In this document: piece by piece, positions 16,471 to 25,178 of the stretch | Layout of the letters: each line of letters begins with the position of its first letter | Numbering within the stretch: position 1 is the first letter of the stretch | Assembly (NCBI GenBank): GCA_025363675.1 | Contig: JANYDJ010000142.1 | Location: 1-53,525 of the forward strand | Length of the DNA stretch: 53,525 bases | Source: Flavobacteriaceae bacterium | GTDB taxonomy: Bacteria; Bacteroidota; Bacteroidia; UKL13-3 | Reading direction: 5' to 3' | Made by a program: the position numbers and the translations under genes | The notes under the pieces: generated by a model | Told to the model about the DNA's origin: nothing | The model's database searches: none | The model's input: only the letters and a program-made list of their open reading frames with translations

Positions 16471-19161
16471 CTATAATTTCCATTTATTTTTTATGGCTTC
16501 CTTGGCTTTGTCTTTGGCGTTTTGTTTTTGCTTGTTCAGTTCATCTTGGGCTTTTTGTTTGGCTTTGTCGGCTTCCTCTTTGGCCTTTTGTTCTGCTGCT
16601 TGTTTGGCTTTATCTACTTCGGCTTGGGCTTTTTCTTCTGCTGCTTTCTTTTGTTTATCGAGTTCGGCTTTTCCGTTATCTATATATTCATCTTTTTTCT
16701 GATTGATATATCCTTTCAGCTGACTCTTTATGTCATCTACAAATTTTGCTTTGGCTTCTTTTAAACTTGCTTTAACAATAGGTTTTGTAATAGTTCCTGT
16801 CATAGATATATTAACTGGAATTTTTTGTGCCATATTAATATTAATTCCTTGCTTTTTTGCTTGGTCTAACAAATTATTCAACTCGGCATCGGCTTGTGCA
16901 AATTGGCTGCGGGGAATTTCCATCACCATATTATAGTTTATAATTTTATCTAAAGTGGTATATCCATCTTTATCTACTTTTAAAGTATTTCCGCTCAACT
17001 CGGTTTGTAAACCACGGGCTAAATATATTTTTCCCTCTTTTATGGTAAACCACATTTGTAGTTTTTGCACCACCAATTGTTTTAAATCGGTACGTTGCAG
17101 TGCTTCTGCTATTTTAGTTATGGGTTCGAAACCAGAAATTTTAAAACTGGGAATATCAAAATCTCCAATTGAAGTTAGTGAGTTTAATTGTGGTTTTAAA
17201 TGTTTATCTAAACTACCATTGGCAATAAAATCGGCATTGAAACTGCCGGTTACATAATCAGCAACTGGTGCATAGGCTTTAATGGTACTACAATATTTAG
17301 AGATTTGTCCGATATCCATTTGTTTCATATTGATATGGAAATTCATATCGGGCTTTGTTATATTATTGGCATCGTAATATCCTTCCATTTTTACTTTGCC
17401 ACCCATCAACCCCGATTCTAAATCTTCTATAGTCAACCTTCCACTATGTAATAATAAAACTGCTGTGGTATTATTAAGCAACAGGTTATCATATAATACT
17501 TCTTTGGCTTTTGCATGCAGGGTAAAATCTATATTAGTGGGCAACGAGAATGCTTCCAAAGGCACAGTATCTTTGGGTTGTGGGGCCTTATTATCTTTTG
17601 CGTCATTACTTAAAAATGTATTGCAGTTAAAATAATTAGAAGTAATATCTAGCTTGCCTCTTATAATATCATTTTTGAATATATATGCTAGAAAATTTTC
17701 TAGCTTGCCACTTGCTTCCACATCACTATTGCCAAAAGTACATTTGAACTTTTCCAGATTTACATATTGTGGTGTGAAGCCCAAATTCATATTTTGTATA
17801 TTAATCGGTTGTTTAAGAGAAGTAGATTTATATATAAAATTATCAATTCCTACATTGCCTTTTGCATTAAACTTATCATATTGCTTATTGGTAATACTAC
17901 TCATGCGACCGTTTGCAGCTATATCTGCTTTTAGTATACCATTCATTTCTGTGCCTTTTTCTTGCGGAACTATCTTTGCAATCTCAGCCAAATCTATAAT
18001 ACCTTTTACATGGGCATCTATCTGTGCATCGCTAACAGGAGTTTGCAAAATCAATTTCATATCAAACGGGTTTTTGCCAATCTCTGCATGTGCAGCGGGT
18101 AAGTTTATAATAGTATGATCGGGCACCCCGTCTGGATTTTTTATATTCAAATCCAAATTAATATTTCGCACATCGGATGGCATGCCTGGATAAGCAAAAG
18201 ATGCGTTTTTAATTTTAAGGTCCACACCAAATGCGGGAATTTGTTTATCATTATATATACCTTTTGCATTGGCAGCAAATGCCATTTGTCCGTTGGTTTT
18301 CACTTGGGCGAAACTAGTTTTATATATACCAGGCACTAACGATAATATATTTTTGAATTCTGTTTGTTTGCAGATAAGTTTGAGGTCCATTTTCATATCA
18401 TCGCCTGGCATAGCAAAAGTTCCATCTAAACCAAATTGAAGGTCGTTGATATTGATTTTATTTTCTTTAAATACAAATGCGAAATTTTTTATATCCATAT
18501 CAATTACTGCATCTGCCTTGGCTTTAACATTACTTAAATAATTCATGCCACCATAGGCCATGGTATAATTCTCAATAGTGGTTTTGGTATCCATGTCAAA
18601 CTTGTCTTGGGTAAAATCGCCTGACAGGGTATGGTCTATATGTTCGGCCTTGGTATAAAAACCGAGCTCCTTGTCATCATATACCAAATACCCATCTGTA
18701 ATACTAAACTCTTTCAACTTCATTTTAAATTTTGAAGCGGTATCACCCGGTTTTTTCAAGCTATCGGGCAGGCTGATTGACCAATTTGCACGCCCATCTT
18801 GCATTACCCTGGCATTGATGCGTGGCTGATCTAAATGGATTGTTCTAACAGAAATTTCGTCCCCGCTGAACACGCTCATCAAATCCATTTTAATATATAT
18901 ATATTTGGCAGATATAAGTGTATCCCCCATAAACGCTCCTTTATTTGCCACACTCAGATTATCAATACCAATGGACAAATTGGGAAAAGAACGCAAAAAA
19001 CCGATACTGATATCATCATTAAAATTAAGTGTTGCATTCAAATGTTTGTTAGCTTCTTGCTTAATGAGGCTCACAATTTTAGATTTGAAAAAATAAGGAA
19101 TAGCTATCAATATACCCAATATAACGAGCAGGGTGATGCCAATATTTTTAATACGTTTCAT
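16471..19161 (-). CDS. AsmA-family envelope protein
   Basis: The 896-residue protein has one N-terminal membrane segment (IGITLLVILGILIAIPYFF) and the classic AsmA opening (LNATLNFNDDISIGFLRSFPNLSIGIDNLSVAN). A long beta-rich body follows, with the AsmA-like C-terminal region around residues 600-760 (TGSFNADFIANGSL, later SGNTLKVDKDGY). AsmA-like proteins are anchored in the inner membrane and extend into the periplasm; several are implicated in lipid transport or outer-membrane homeostasis. The last 75 residues are unusual: a charged coiled-coil tail of alternating Lys/Ala/Glu/Gln (KAKQAAEQKAKEEADKAKQK). It is probably the first gene of a two-gene unit with the M1 peptidase. Confidence 0.88.
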   Translation of the reverse strand: MKRIKNIGITLLVILGILIAIPYFFKSKIVSLIKQEANKHLNATLNFNDDISIGFLRSFPNLSIGIDNLSVANKGAFMGDTLISAKYIYIKMDLMSVFSGDEISVRTIHLDQPRINARVMQDGRANWSISLPDSLKKPGDTASKFKMKLKEFSITDGYLVYDDKELGFYTKAEHIDHTLSGDFTQDKFDMDTKTTIENYTMAYGGMNYLSNVKAKADAVIDMDIKNFAFVFKENKININDLQFGLDGTFAMPGDDMKMDLKLICKQTEFKNILSLVPGIYKTSFAQVKTNGQMAFAANAKGIYNDKQIPAFGVDLKIKNASFAYPGMPSDVRNINLDLNIKNPDGVPDHTIINLPAAHAEIGKNPFDMKLILQTPVSDAQIDAHVKGIIDLAEIAKIVPQEKGTEMNGILKADIAANGRMSSITNKQYDKFNAKGNVGIDNFIYKSTSLKQPINIQNMNLGFTPQYVNLEKFKCTFGNSDVEASGKLENFLAYIFKNDIIRGKLDITSNYFNCNTFLSNDAKDNKAPQPKDTVPLEAFSLPTNIDFTLHAKAKEVLYDNLLLNNTTAVLLLHSGRLTIEDLESGLMGGKVKMEGYYDANNITKPDMNFHINMKQMDIGQISKYCSTIKAYAPVADYVTGSFNADFIANGSLDKHLKPQLNSLTSIGDFDIPSFKISGFEPITKIAEALQRTDLKQLVVQKLQMWFTIKEGKIYLARGLQTELSGNTLKVDKDGYTTLDKIINYNMVMEIPRSQFAQADAELNNLLDQAKKQGININMAQKIPVNISMTGTITKPIVKASLKEAKAKFVDDIKSQLKGYINQKKDEYIDNGKAELDKQKKAAEEKAQAEVDKAKQAAEQKAKEEADKAKQKAQDELNKQKQNAKDKAKEAIKNKWKL

Positions 19162-19192
19162 TGCAGGTTTAGTATATAATGTTTTAGTAGGG

Positions 19193-19200
19193 CAAATATA
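19193..19200 (-). promoter_or_regulatory. Candidate -7 element for the AsmA-family gene
   Basis: The minus strand reads TATATTTGCCC, a perfect TAnnTTTG match, 31 bp upstream of the start codon at 19161. Confidence 0.45.
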
Positions 19201-19324
19201 TGCAATATCAGCCCTTGCAATACCACGTTGATTCGTTTTTTTTGGACACTCTTAAAAAATGATATGGAAAAAAAATAACTAGGCTAAGGTGATTATTAAA
19301 TTTTATCTTAGTTATTTGCAGGTA

Positions 19325-19843
19325 ATGAAAGGATATGTTTGCTTGATTGTTATCTCATTTTTTGCCCTTGTAATGCCCTGCAGGGCACAAACGGTGCAGG
19401 GTGAAATTCCTGATAGTGTGGCCAAAAAATTTGGTTGTCATTCCATTTGGAAAGTGATTGATGCCTCACGCACCCAGTTCAAGAGTATTAGAGGAGCAAA
19501 AAGACCAAATAGGTATACAAATGTATATCAAGCCACAGCATTGGTAAAAGGAACAAGCAATGCCCAAATAATTGTAGATGGCCCACACAGTAAATATGTA
19601 GCAACTATTATAGAAACCTTTAATGGTTCAGATGCCACGAAAGCTTATTCTAAATTTTTACCCACTGCCGAAATTTGTTTAGAAGGATGGGTATTTGTTA
19701 CTGAACCTGAAGAGGAAAGCAATCAAATATATCGATTTATTGCTTACGAAAAAGAGGATATGATTAGTGGAGTTAGTGTAGAGGTTACTTTAAGCAAAGG
19801 AAAAAATGGGAAGTACAAGGTAGTGTTAACGATACAGCCTTAG
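19325..19843 (+). CDS. Small secreted protein of unknown function
   Basis: I take the ATG at 19325 rather than the GTG at 19289 because it gives a compact signal peptide (MKGYVCLIVISFFALVMPCRA) directly. The mature protein is about 150 residues, beta-rich, with no recognised motif. It contains VTEPEEESNQIYRFIAYEKED near the C-terminus (read as separate short segments) and two cysteines. The stop codon is followed within 5 bp by a heptamer repeat array. Upstream it is divergent from the AsmA-family gene. Function is unknown; secretion to the periplasm or outside is the only supported statement. Confidence 0.65.
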   Translation: MKGYVCLIVISFFALVMPCRAQTVQGEIPDSVAKKFGCHSIWKVIDASRTQFKSIRGAKRPNRYTNVYQATALVKGTSNAQIIVDGPHSKYVATIIETFNGSDATKAYSKFLPTAEICLEGWVFVTEPEEESNQIYRFIAYEKEDMISGVSVEVTLSKGKNGKYKVVLTIQP

Positions 19844-19847
19844 ATTG

Positions 19848-19890
19848 TAGTTAGTAGTTAGTAAATAGTAGTTAGTAGTTAGTAGTTAGT
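19848..19890. repeat. Heptamer tandem array (GTAGTTA type)
   Basis: Six consecutive 7-bp units of GTAGTTA, one degenerate (GTAAATA), start 5 bp after the stop codon of the small secreted gene. The unit length equals that of the other intergenic arrays in this window although the sequence differs. Confidence 0.8.
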
Positions 19891-19961
19891 GCTGCGGTGA
19901 GATTACATTTTCCGTGGCTGAAAGCGGACGGCAATTGTGGCAATTGAATCAGCCAATCAAT

Positions 19962-19974
19962 TTGCCGCGGCGAA
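19962..19974. repeat. GCCGCGGC palindrome related to the one at 44837
   Basis: TTGCCGCGGCGAA matches the 14-bp palindrome at 44837-44850 at all but one position and is likewise near a heptamer array. It is markedly GC-rich compared with its surroundings. The stretch 19891-19961 contains nothing else recognised. Confidence 0.5.
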
Positions 19975-19996
19975 CATTCAATCATTAAATATATAG

Positions 19997-20078
19997 TGCC
20001 CACAAGGAGACTCGAACTCCCACACCTTACGGAACCACCCCCTCAAGATGGCGTGTCTACCAATTCCACCATATGGGC
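19997..20078 (-). tRNA. tRNA-Leu (GAG)
   Basis: The minus strand folds as a class II tRNA. The acceptor GCCCATA pairs with TGTGGGC (one G-T), with discriminator A. There is a D arm with GTG/CAC. The anticodon arm CCATC-TTGAGGG-GGTGG has anticodon GAG. A long variable arm (TTCCGTAAGGTGT) follows, and the T arm is GGGAG-TTCGAGT-CTCCT. The long variable arm and anticodon identify leucine (CUC/CUU codons). CCA is not encoded; the following bases are CTA. Confidence 0.93.
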
Positions 20079-20160
20079 AAATTACTTTTGTAAACTAAGC
20101 TGCAAATATACATTCACTTGTTAGATTTGGCAAATGCGGGATGGATTGAATATATTTTTT

Positions 20161-20237
20161 AACCCGTCATACTGAATTTATTTCAGTATCTATAACGATG
20201 AATCAAAGATGCTGAAATAAATTCAGCATGACGGGTT
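20161..20237. repeat. REP-like inverted doublet (28/30-bp arms)
   Basis: Two 30-bp arms (20161-20190 and 20208-20237) are inverted complements at 28 of 30 positions around a 17-nt loop. Each arm is itself a hairpin (ATACTGAA-TTTAT-TTCAGTAT on the left; ATGCTGAA-ATAAA-TTCAGCAT on the right). The outer ends are AACCCGTCAT and its complement. A single unit of the same family (CGTCAT-CTGAA) lies at 48147. It sits between the response-regulator stop codon and tRNA-Leu. On the minus strand it is followed by A residues rather than T, so it is not a canonical terminator for the regulator. Confidence 0.85.
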
Positions 20238-20244
20238 AGGTTAT

Positions 20245-20928
20245 TTACTTATCGAATTTATATCCAACACCTTTAACGGTACCTATATAATCATCGCCTA
20301 ACTTTTCACGAATTTTGCGTATGTGGACATCGATAGTCCTATCAATTACCAAAACATCATCGCCCCATATTTTTTCCAATATACTTTCTCTGTTAAATAC
20401 TTTACCAGGTTTAGATGCCAATAGATATAAAAGTTCAAACTCTTTGCGGGCCAGTTGTATTTTTTCTGAACCACGGAACACCATAAACTGTTCGCGGTCG
20501 ATTACAATATCACCCACATCCAAAGTTTCACTTTCCTTTAAAGTAGTTTTGCGGCGAAGGATGGCTTTAAGTCTGCTCAAGAGCAAACGGGGTTTTATAG
20601 GCTTGGCTACATAATCGTCAGCACCTGCATTGAAACCGCTTATCTCAGAATATTCTTCGCTGCGGGCAGTGAGAAATACAATAAAATTTCCTCTCATTTC
20701 GGGGAGCTCTCGCAGTTGTATACATGTTTCTATGCCATCTTGGATAGGCATCATCACATCTAACAAAACCAAGTCGGGAGCAAAAAGTTTGGCTTTTTCT
20801 ACAGCTTCTTTGCCATTGGCAGCTGTTTCAACCCGGTAGCCATCTTTAATTAGATTGTATGAAATAAATTCTACAATATCTGGCTCATCGTCTACCACCA
20901 ATATTTTGTGGCTTGTGTTATTGTTCAT
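20245..20928 (-). CDS. OmpR/PhoB-family response regulator
   Basis: The 227-residue protein has a receiver domain (about 8-125) with acidic pocket VVDDEPD, phosphoacceptor Asp near 57 (LLDVMMP), Thr in FLTARSE and Lys in YVAKPIKP. A winged-helix Trans_reg_C domain (about 133-227) follows, with RKEFELLYLLASKPGKVF, the recognition region VIDRTIDVHIRKIREKLG and the terminal GVGYKF hairpin. It binds DNA after phosphorylation by a kinase not encoded next to it; orphan PhoB-like regulators of this type in Bacteroidota are often linked to phosphate control (established association, not proven here). It is divergent from a secreted T9SS gene whose upstream region carries a candidate operator. Confidence 0.93.
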   Translation of the reverse strand: MNNNTSHKILVVDDEPDIVEFISYNLIKDGYRVETAANGKEAVEKAKLFAPDLVLLDVMMPIQDGIETCIQLRELPEMRGNFIVFLTARSEEYSEISGFNAGADDYVAKPIKPRLLLSRLKAILRRKTTLKESETLDVGDIVIDREQFMVFRGSEKIQLARKEFELLYLLASKPGKVFNRESILEKIWGDDVLVIDRTIDVHIRKIREKLGDDYIGTVKGVGYKFDK

Positions 20929-21188
20929 ATTATTATTTGTTGCTGCAATATTATTATAATAATGTGAATGGGTTGTTATGGGTGGGTTACGTTTGTGTTA
21001 TGTGCTGTTTTGATTGTGCCAAGCATCTGAAAATTATCACTAAAATAGGTATACTAAAACCTGTTAAAGATGATATATTTATACTACAAAAGTACAACGA
21101 TTTATTCATAGTGCTTCTTTAAATATTACAAAATAAAAGTACTTCATGTTTGCGTAATCAATTATTAACTCTTTAATAACTCCTTGCG

Positions 21189-21220
21189 AACACTGAGGTA
21201 ACGCTAACGTAATTGTTTTG
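21189..21220 (+). promoter_or_regulatory. Candidate activator box plus -7 TTTG upstream of the beta-helix T9SS gene
   Basis: AACACTGAGGTAAC at 21189 differs at one position from the box at 10765. The TTTG half-site at 21217-21220 keeps the same 28-bp offset. The box is followed by a second partial repeat, GCTAACG. The rest of the 355-bp gap 20929-21283 shows AT-rich sequence and no other recognised element. Confidence 0.5.
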
Positions 21221-21283
21221 CGGCTATATAATAAGGCTATAAAAAACCTAAAGTAGTAACCCATAATAAATATAAATATAACA

Positions 21284-23194
21284 ATGAAAAAACAAAAATT
21301 ACTTACTATTGCTATCTTCCTGTGCATAGGATTTTCAGCATCTATTTCTAATGCACAAGTTACTGTAGTAACTCTGCAGGACAGTATTAGCACAAACACT
21401 AAATGGACCAGCAACAAACAATACTTGATTAAAGGATATGTATATGTAACTGCCGGCACTACACTTACTATTGAACCTGGCACTATTATTAAAGGTGACA
21501 AAAACAGCAAAGGCACTTTGATTATAGAACGCGGAGCCAAACTTATGGCAGCGGGAACACTAACGAATCCAATTGTATTTACCAGTAACCAAGCAGCCGG
21601 TAACCGTAGCTATGGCGACTGGGGCGGGCTTATATTATGTGGTAGTGCTCCTACCAACTGGGCAGCAGGGCAAGGACAAGTAGAAGGCGGACCTCGCAGT
21701 TTATATGGTGGTACCGATGCCCAAGACAATTCAGGTATATTAACTTATGCCCGAATAGAATTTGGTGGAATTGCCTTCTCGCCCAATAATGAAGTAAACG
21801 GATTAACCCTATGTGGTGTGGGAGAAGCAACAACTATCCATCATATACAAGTATCGTATAGTGGTGATGATAGTTACGAGTGGTTTGGTGGAAATGTGAA
21901 TGCTAAATATCTTGTTTCGTACAGAGGATGGGATGACGACTTTGATAATGATATAGGTTATAGAGGAAAAAACCAATTTTTGGTATCTCTACGCGATCCT
22001 TATGCTGCCGACCAATCAGGCAGTAAATGTTTTGAAAGTGATAGTTATCAGGCTGGCACCAAAACTGGTTTAGCGGGTGATACCAGCGGTGTTACTCGCC
22101 CTATATTTGCAAATGTAACAGCGGTTGGCCCATTGGTGAGCCCAACTTCTACCGCATACGATCCACAATTTGTTTCTGCCGCACACATACGCAGAGGAAG
22201 CAGTATGAGTATATTAAACAGCTTATTAATAGGTTACCCTGCGGGTATATTAATTGATGAATCTTCGTCTTCATTTGGATCGACAGTAGCCAATATACAG
22301 GACTCTTTATTGGAAATATCGGGTGTGGCCATTGCTGGTATTCCTTCTGGTGGAAGCCCTGCTCAAAAAGAGATATTATATGTAATAAATGGAGCTAGGA
22401 GTTTAACCCCTACTAATGCAAGTGCAGATACTGTTACAGGAAATCCTTTTGCTCCTTACAATGGTCCCTTCTCTTGGTTAAAAGAAAGCAAACACCGTAA
22501 TAAAATATATGCCAATGCTTCTAACGGATTAAGACTTCAAAGCCCATTCAACTTAAGCAATCCCAACTTTGTTCCTACCAGTAGTTCTGTAATTTGTTAT
22601 AATAGTAAAGCTCTACCCACCTACATGACCGATTTATCTCATTTTGCAAAAGCTGACCCATTTAAAAACGGAAAAGTATATCCTTTCGATCCATCTAAGC
22701 CCATTAATACAGATACTTCAAATTGGTTTGCAAGCTATAATGCTCCAGATTTTGTGCCCTCGAGCAGCCCAAAATTATCTGACCCTTTCTTTGACAAAGT
22801 AAATTATATAGGAGCATTCTCTGGAACACAAACTACCAACGACGACTGGACCAAAGGATGGTGCAATTGGGATCCTGTTAATACAGACTATAGCAAAGTA
22901 CTTGACCCAACTGCTATTAATAATGTTGAACAAAAAACATTAACCGCTTCTGTATATCCTAACCCTGCTCGCGAAACAAGTACTATTGCTATTTCACTTG
23001 TTAAAAATGCTGACGTAGTATGCAACTTATATGATGTTGCAGGTAAATTGGTTTACACTACAGGTAAACAAAATTTATCAGTAGGACAAAGCTACATTAT
23101 CATAAATACAGCCCAATTGCCAGAAGGTATTTATTATAGCAATACTACAAGTGGCAATACTACTGTTACCAATAAAATAGTGGTGGTTAAGTAA
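21284..23194 (+). CDS. Secreted beta-helix protein with T9SS sorting domain
   Basis: The 636-residue protein has a signal peptide (LTIAIFLCIGFSASISNAQ). The N-terminal region is parallel beta-helix-like, with the recurrent Bacteroidota motif TTLTIEPGTIIKGD, then GTLIIERGAKLMAAGT and NPIVFTSN. A conserved central segment (YGDWGGLILCG, SGDDSYEWFGG, GWDDDFDNDIGYRG) is rich in Asp and may bind calcium (inference). The C-terminus is a type A T9SS sorting domain (VYPNPARETSTIAISL ... LYDVAGKLVYTT ... LPEGIYYSN ... NKIVVVK). It is predicted to be exported to the cell surface or medium. The divergent PhoB-type regulator and a box shared with the TonB receptor suggest regulated expression. Substrate and activity are unknown. 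Confidence 0.85.
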   Translation: MKKQKLLTIAIFLCIGFSASISNAQVTVVTLQDSISTNTKWTSNKQYLIKGYVYVTAGTTLTIEPGTIIKGDKNSKGTLIIERGAKLMAAGTLTNPIVFTSNQAAGNRSYGDWGGLILCGSAPTNWAAGQGQVEGGPRSLYGGTDAQDNSGILTYARIEFGGIAFSPNNEVNGLTLCGVGEATTIHHIQVSYSGDDSYEWFGGNVNAKYLVSYRGWDDDFDNDIGYRGKNQFLVSLRDPYAADQSGSKCFESDSYQAGTKTGLAGDTSGVTRPIFANVTAVGPLVSPTSTAYDPQFVSAAHIRRGSSMSILNSLLIGYPAGILIDESSSSFGSTVANIQDSLLEISGVAIAGIPSGGSPAQKEILYVINGARSLTPTNASADTVTGNPFAPYNGPFSWLKESKHRNKIYANASNGLRLQSPFNLSNPNFVPTSSSVICYNSKALPTYMTDLSHFAKADPFKNGKVYPFDPSKPINTDTSNWFASYNAPDFVPSSSPKLSDPFFDKVNYIGAFSGTQTTNDDWTKGWCNWDPVNTDYSKVLDPTAINNVEQKTLTASVYPNPARETSTIAISLVKNADVVCNLYDVAGKLVYTTGKQNLSVGQSYIIINTAQLPEGIYYSNTTSGNTTVTNKIVVVK

Positions 23195-23231
23195 ACTGAA
23201 CCTCAATAGTTTTTTTAAATTTTGAAACAAG

Positions 23232-23259
23232 AAAGCCTCTCAGAAATGAGAGGCTTTTT
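23232..23259 (+). terminator. Rho-independent terminator
   Basis: An 11-bp perfect stem (AAAGCCTCTCA / TGAGAGGCTTT) with a four-base loop is followed by T residues, 37 bp after the stop of the beta-helix gene. The A run before the stem could also serve the convergent gene. Confidence 0.88.
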
Positions 23260-23286
23260 GTATTATATATGATTATATAAAAAAGA

Positions 23287-24057
23287 CTATTTATTATACT
23301 TGATATATATATCTCCAAAGCCCGTATCGGTAAACTTTTGCGATGTGATTTCCGCAATCATTTGCTCAGGAGTTAACCATTCTGTTAAGGCCCATTTCAT
23401 ACTTTCGCCGATAGAATAATTGCAGGAAACTTTATTATTAGAAATTTCCATGATTCTCTGCAAACATAGCACTGCCTTATCTGTTTGCTCAGGTACTGCA
23501 TATTCATACGATATAGTGTCAATGGGGTGGGTAAGCCCTTTTAGCACTTCAATTTCAAATCCTTCCACATCAATTTTAATAAACCTGGGCAAGCCAAATT
23601 CAGCAATCAAATTGTCGAGGGTGGTCATTTTTATTTGGCGTTTCACATTCCAGTTATACATACTAAATCTTCCACTCTTTTTGGTCGATTCAATAAAATC
23701 TTCTGAGAAAGTAGAGATGGTATGTGCATCGGAAATAAACATTGTTTTTTCTTCTACTTTTGGGCCCAAACCCATAGGAACTAGTTTAATTTTATTGCCG
23801 AATTTTCTTTTTAAATATTTCAAACATTCGTATTGGGGTTCAACAGCAATAATATTGATACCCGAATTGATAATTGGATATATTCTATTACCATAATTGG
23901 CACCCACATCGTAATAGGTATCTCCAGAATTTAGAAACTGCAAATAAAAGTTCTTCCGCTTTTCGATCATCTCTTTTTCTTTTTGCGATATAAAGAGCGA
24001 ACGCAGGTACATGATATTGGAGATGCCAACCGTATTTAAAAGTAATTTCTTTATCAT
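23287..24057 (-). CDS. FkbM-family SAM-dependent methyltransferase
   Basis: The 256-residue protein shows FkbM motifs: SAM-binding motif YYDVGANYGNR (about 50-60), an acidic ribose ligand in IIAVEPQYECLKYLK, and the family hallmark FIKIDVEGFEIEVLKGL near residue 170. FkbM enzymes O-methylate sugars or other small acceptors, often in polysaccharide or glycolipid pathways. A DUF268-type methyltransferase lies upstream on the same strand, 180 bp away and with its own -7 element. Glycan modification is plausible, but no glycosyltransferases are nearby. The ATG at 24057 gives a 50-residue N-terminal extension before motif I, normal for the family. Confidence 0.9.
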   Translation of the reverse strand: MIKKLLLNTVGISNIMYLRSLFISQKEKEMIEKRKNFYLQFLNSGDTYYDVGANYGNRIYPIINSGINIIAVEPQYECLKYLKRKFGNKIKLVPMGLGPKVEEKTMFISDAHTISTFSEDFIESTKKSGRFSMYNWNVKRQIKMTTLDNLIAEFGLPRFIKIDVEGFEIEVLKGLTHPIDTISYEYAVPEQTDKAVLCLQRIMEISNNKVSCNYSIGESMKWALTEWLTPEQMIAEITSQKFTDTGFGDIYIKYNK

Positions 24058-24124
24058 TTTTTATTTATTTATATGATTTACAATAACCAAAATATTAATA
24101 CCATGGATATAGCAAATTAGTTTG

Positions 24125-24132
24125 CAAAAGTA
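24125..24132 (-). promoter_or_regulatory. Candidate -7 element for the FkbM gene
   Basis: The minus strand reads TACTTTTGC, matching TAnnTTTG, about 67 bp upstream of the start codon at 24057. No clear -33 box was identified. Confidence 0.4.
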
Positions 24133-24237
24133 ACACAGACGAGAGGATAAAACAAGTAACCCGCAAGACCAATAGTGAAGGGTGTTTAGGGCAGTTTAGT
24201 ACTTAACCAACTGACAAGGTAAATATGCAATTGCAAG

Positions 24238-25017
24238 CTATTTCTTTACCAATTCAAAAATACCACAGCCGTAAGTACAACCATAATTTTTATCAATATC
24301 GGTTTGATTGGTTTCAATATTTTCAAATAAATCACCTTTGTCGCTCACATAAGAAAATGTTTCAATAATATAGTCACTGGCAAACAAATCGAACAAATAT
24401 TTTAGGGCAAAAACACGGTGGGCGTTAAACTCTATCCTTTGAGGACCAATGGGTACAGAGAAATAAAACTTGCCGCCTACCTTTAACATTTTAGTAATGT
24501 TTTGTATGGCCTTTAAATACCCATAATAATCAATAGGATCTCCATATCGTCCCAATCCGAAATGCTCGATAGCATGCAGCGACGATATTGACTCGCACAC
24601 ACCAACCATGTCATCGGGCAGTTGCATTAAATCTGCTTTTCTAAATGATATATTGGGCACTTTGCTTATCTGTTCTCTAATATCAATAATTTCAATCGCT
24701 CTATACGAAGCCACATGTGCCACAAAACCATCTGTTCTTGAACCAATATCGATGTGCCTAGCTGGGTTATTGTGAAATATTTTTCGGGCTACCAATAAAT
24801 CTTGGTGAAAATATGCCCCTTTCATTGTTCCCGATGATGAAAAACGTTCGGTTAAAATGGGATAATTGGCCCCAAAATAAAATTTGGAATCATCTCCTTT
24901 TTGCTTTTTCAATTTCGACAAATCGGTATAGTAAAAGCTTAGCCCACGCATATTGTTTAAAAATGTTCTGGGATTAAAGCCTAAAAAGCATAAAAAAGTA
25001 TATATTCGTTTCAGCAT
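24238..25017 (-). CDS. DUF268-family putative methyltransferase
   Basis: The 259-residue protein matches the DUF268 pattern. It has YFHQDLLVARKIF, the SAM-site-like HIDIGSRTDGFVAHV (about residue 95), the highly characteristic SSLHAIEHFGLGRYGDPIDY (about 145), and KVGGKFYFSVPIG with FNAHRVFALKYL. The fold is a Rossmann methyltransferase. The family is poorly characterised and often found in surface-polysaccharide loci. Its -7 element lies at 25065-25072. The two adjacent methyltransferases suggest decoration of a glycan or lipid, but no acceptor can be named. Confidence 0.85.
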   Translation of the reverse strand: MLKRIYTFLCFLGFNPRTFLNNMRGLSFYYTDLSKLKKQKGDDSKFYFGANYPILTERFSSSGTMKGAYFHQDLLVARKIFHNNPARHIDIGSRTDGFVAHVASYRAIEIIDIREQISKVPNISFRKADLMQLPDDMVGVCESISSLHAIEHFGLGRYGDPIDYYGYLKAIQNITKMLKVGGKFYFSVPIGPQRIEFNAHRVFALKYLFDLFASDYIIETFSYVSDKGDLFENIETNQTDIDKNYGCTYGCGIFELVKK

Positions 25018-25064
25018 ATATTTAAGGGTTATAATAAAATAAATCTATAGGATAAAGTTAGGGG

Positions 25065-25072
25065 CAAATTTA
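25065..25072 (-). promoter_or_regulatory. Candidate -7 element for the DUF268 gene
   Basis: The minus strand reads TAAATTTGCCC, a perfect TAnnTTTG match, 47 bp upstream of the start codon at 25017. Confidence 0.45.
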
Positions 25073-25178
25073 CAGAATTATTCTTATCTCTGGGCAATTT
25101 TATATGGGGTATCTACAAGATACTTGGCTTGTCCGATAGTTTATTAAACTGATGTGCTTAAATAGATATGCTTGTACC

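Noticed and set aside
16522-16764. Phe-rich 80-residue plus-strand ORF that looks like a membrane protein
   Set aside because: It is the antisense reading of the Lys-rich AsmA tail; AAA/AAG codons read backwards give Phe and Leu.
20161-20237. Intrinsic terminator of the PhoB-type regulator
   Set aside because: The hairpin is followed by A residues, not T, on the regulator strand, and the double-hairpin geometry fits a REP doublet better. A role in transcript end protection is still possible.
23287-25017. Polysaccharide biosynthesis cluster
   Set aside because: Only two methyltransferases are present, with no glycosyltransferase, flippase or polymerase, so a full cluster cannot be claimed.
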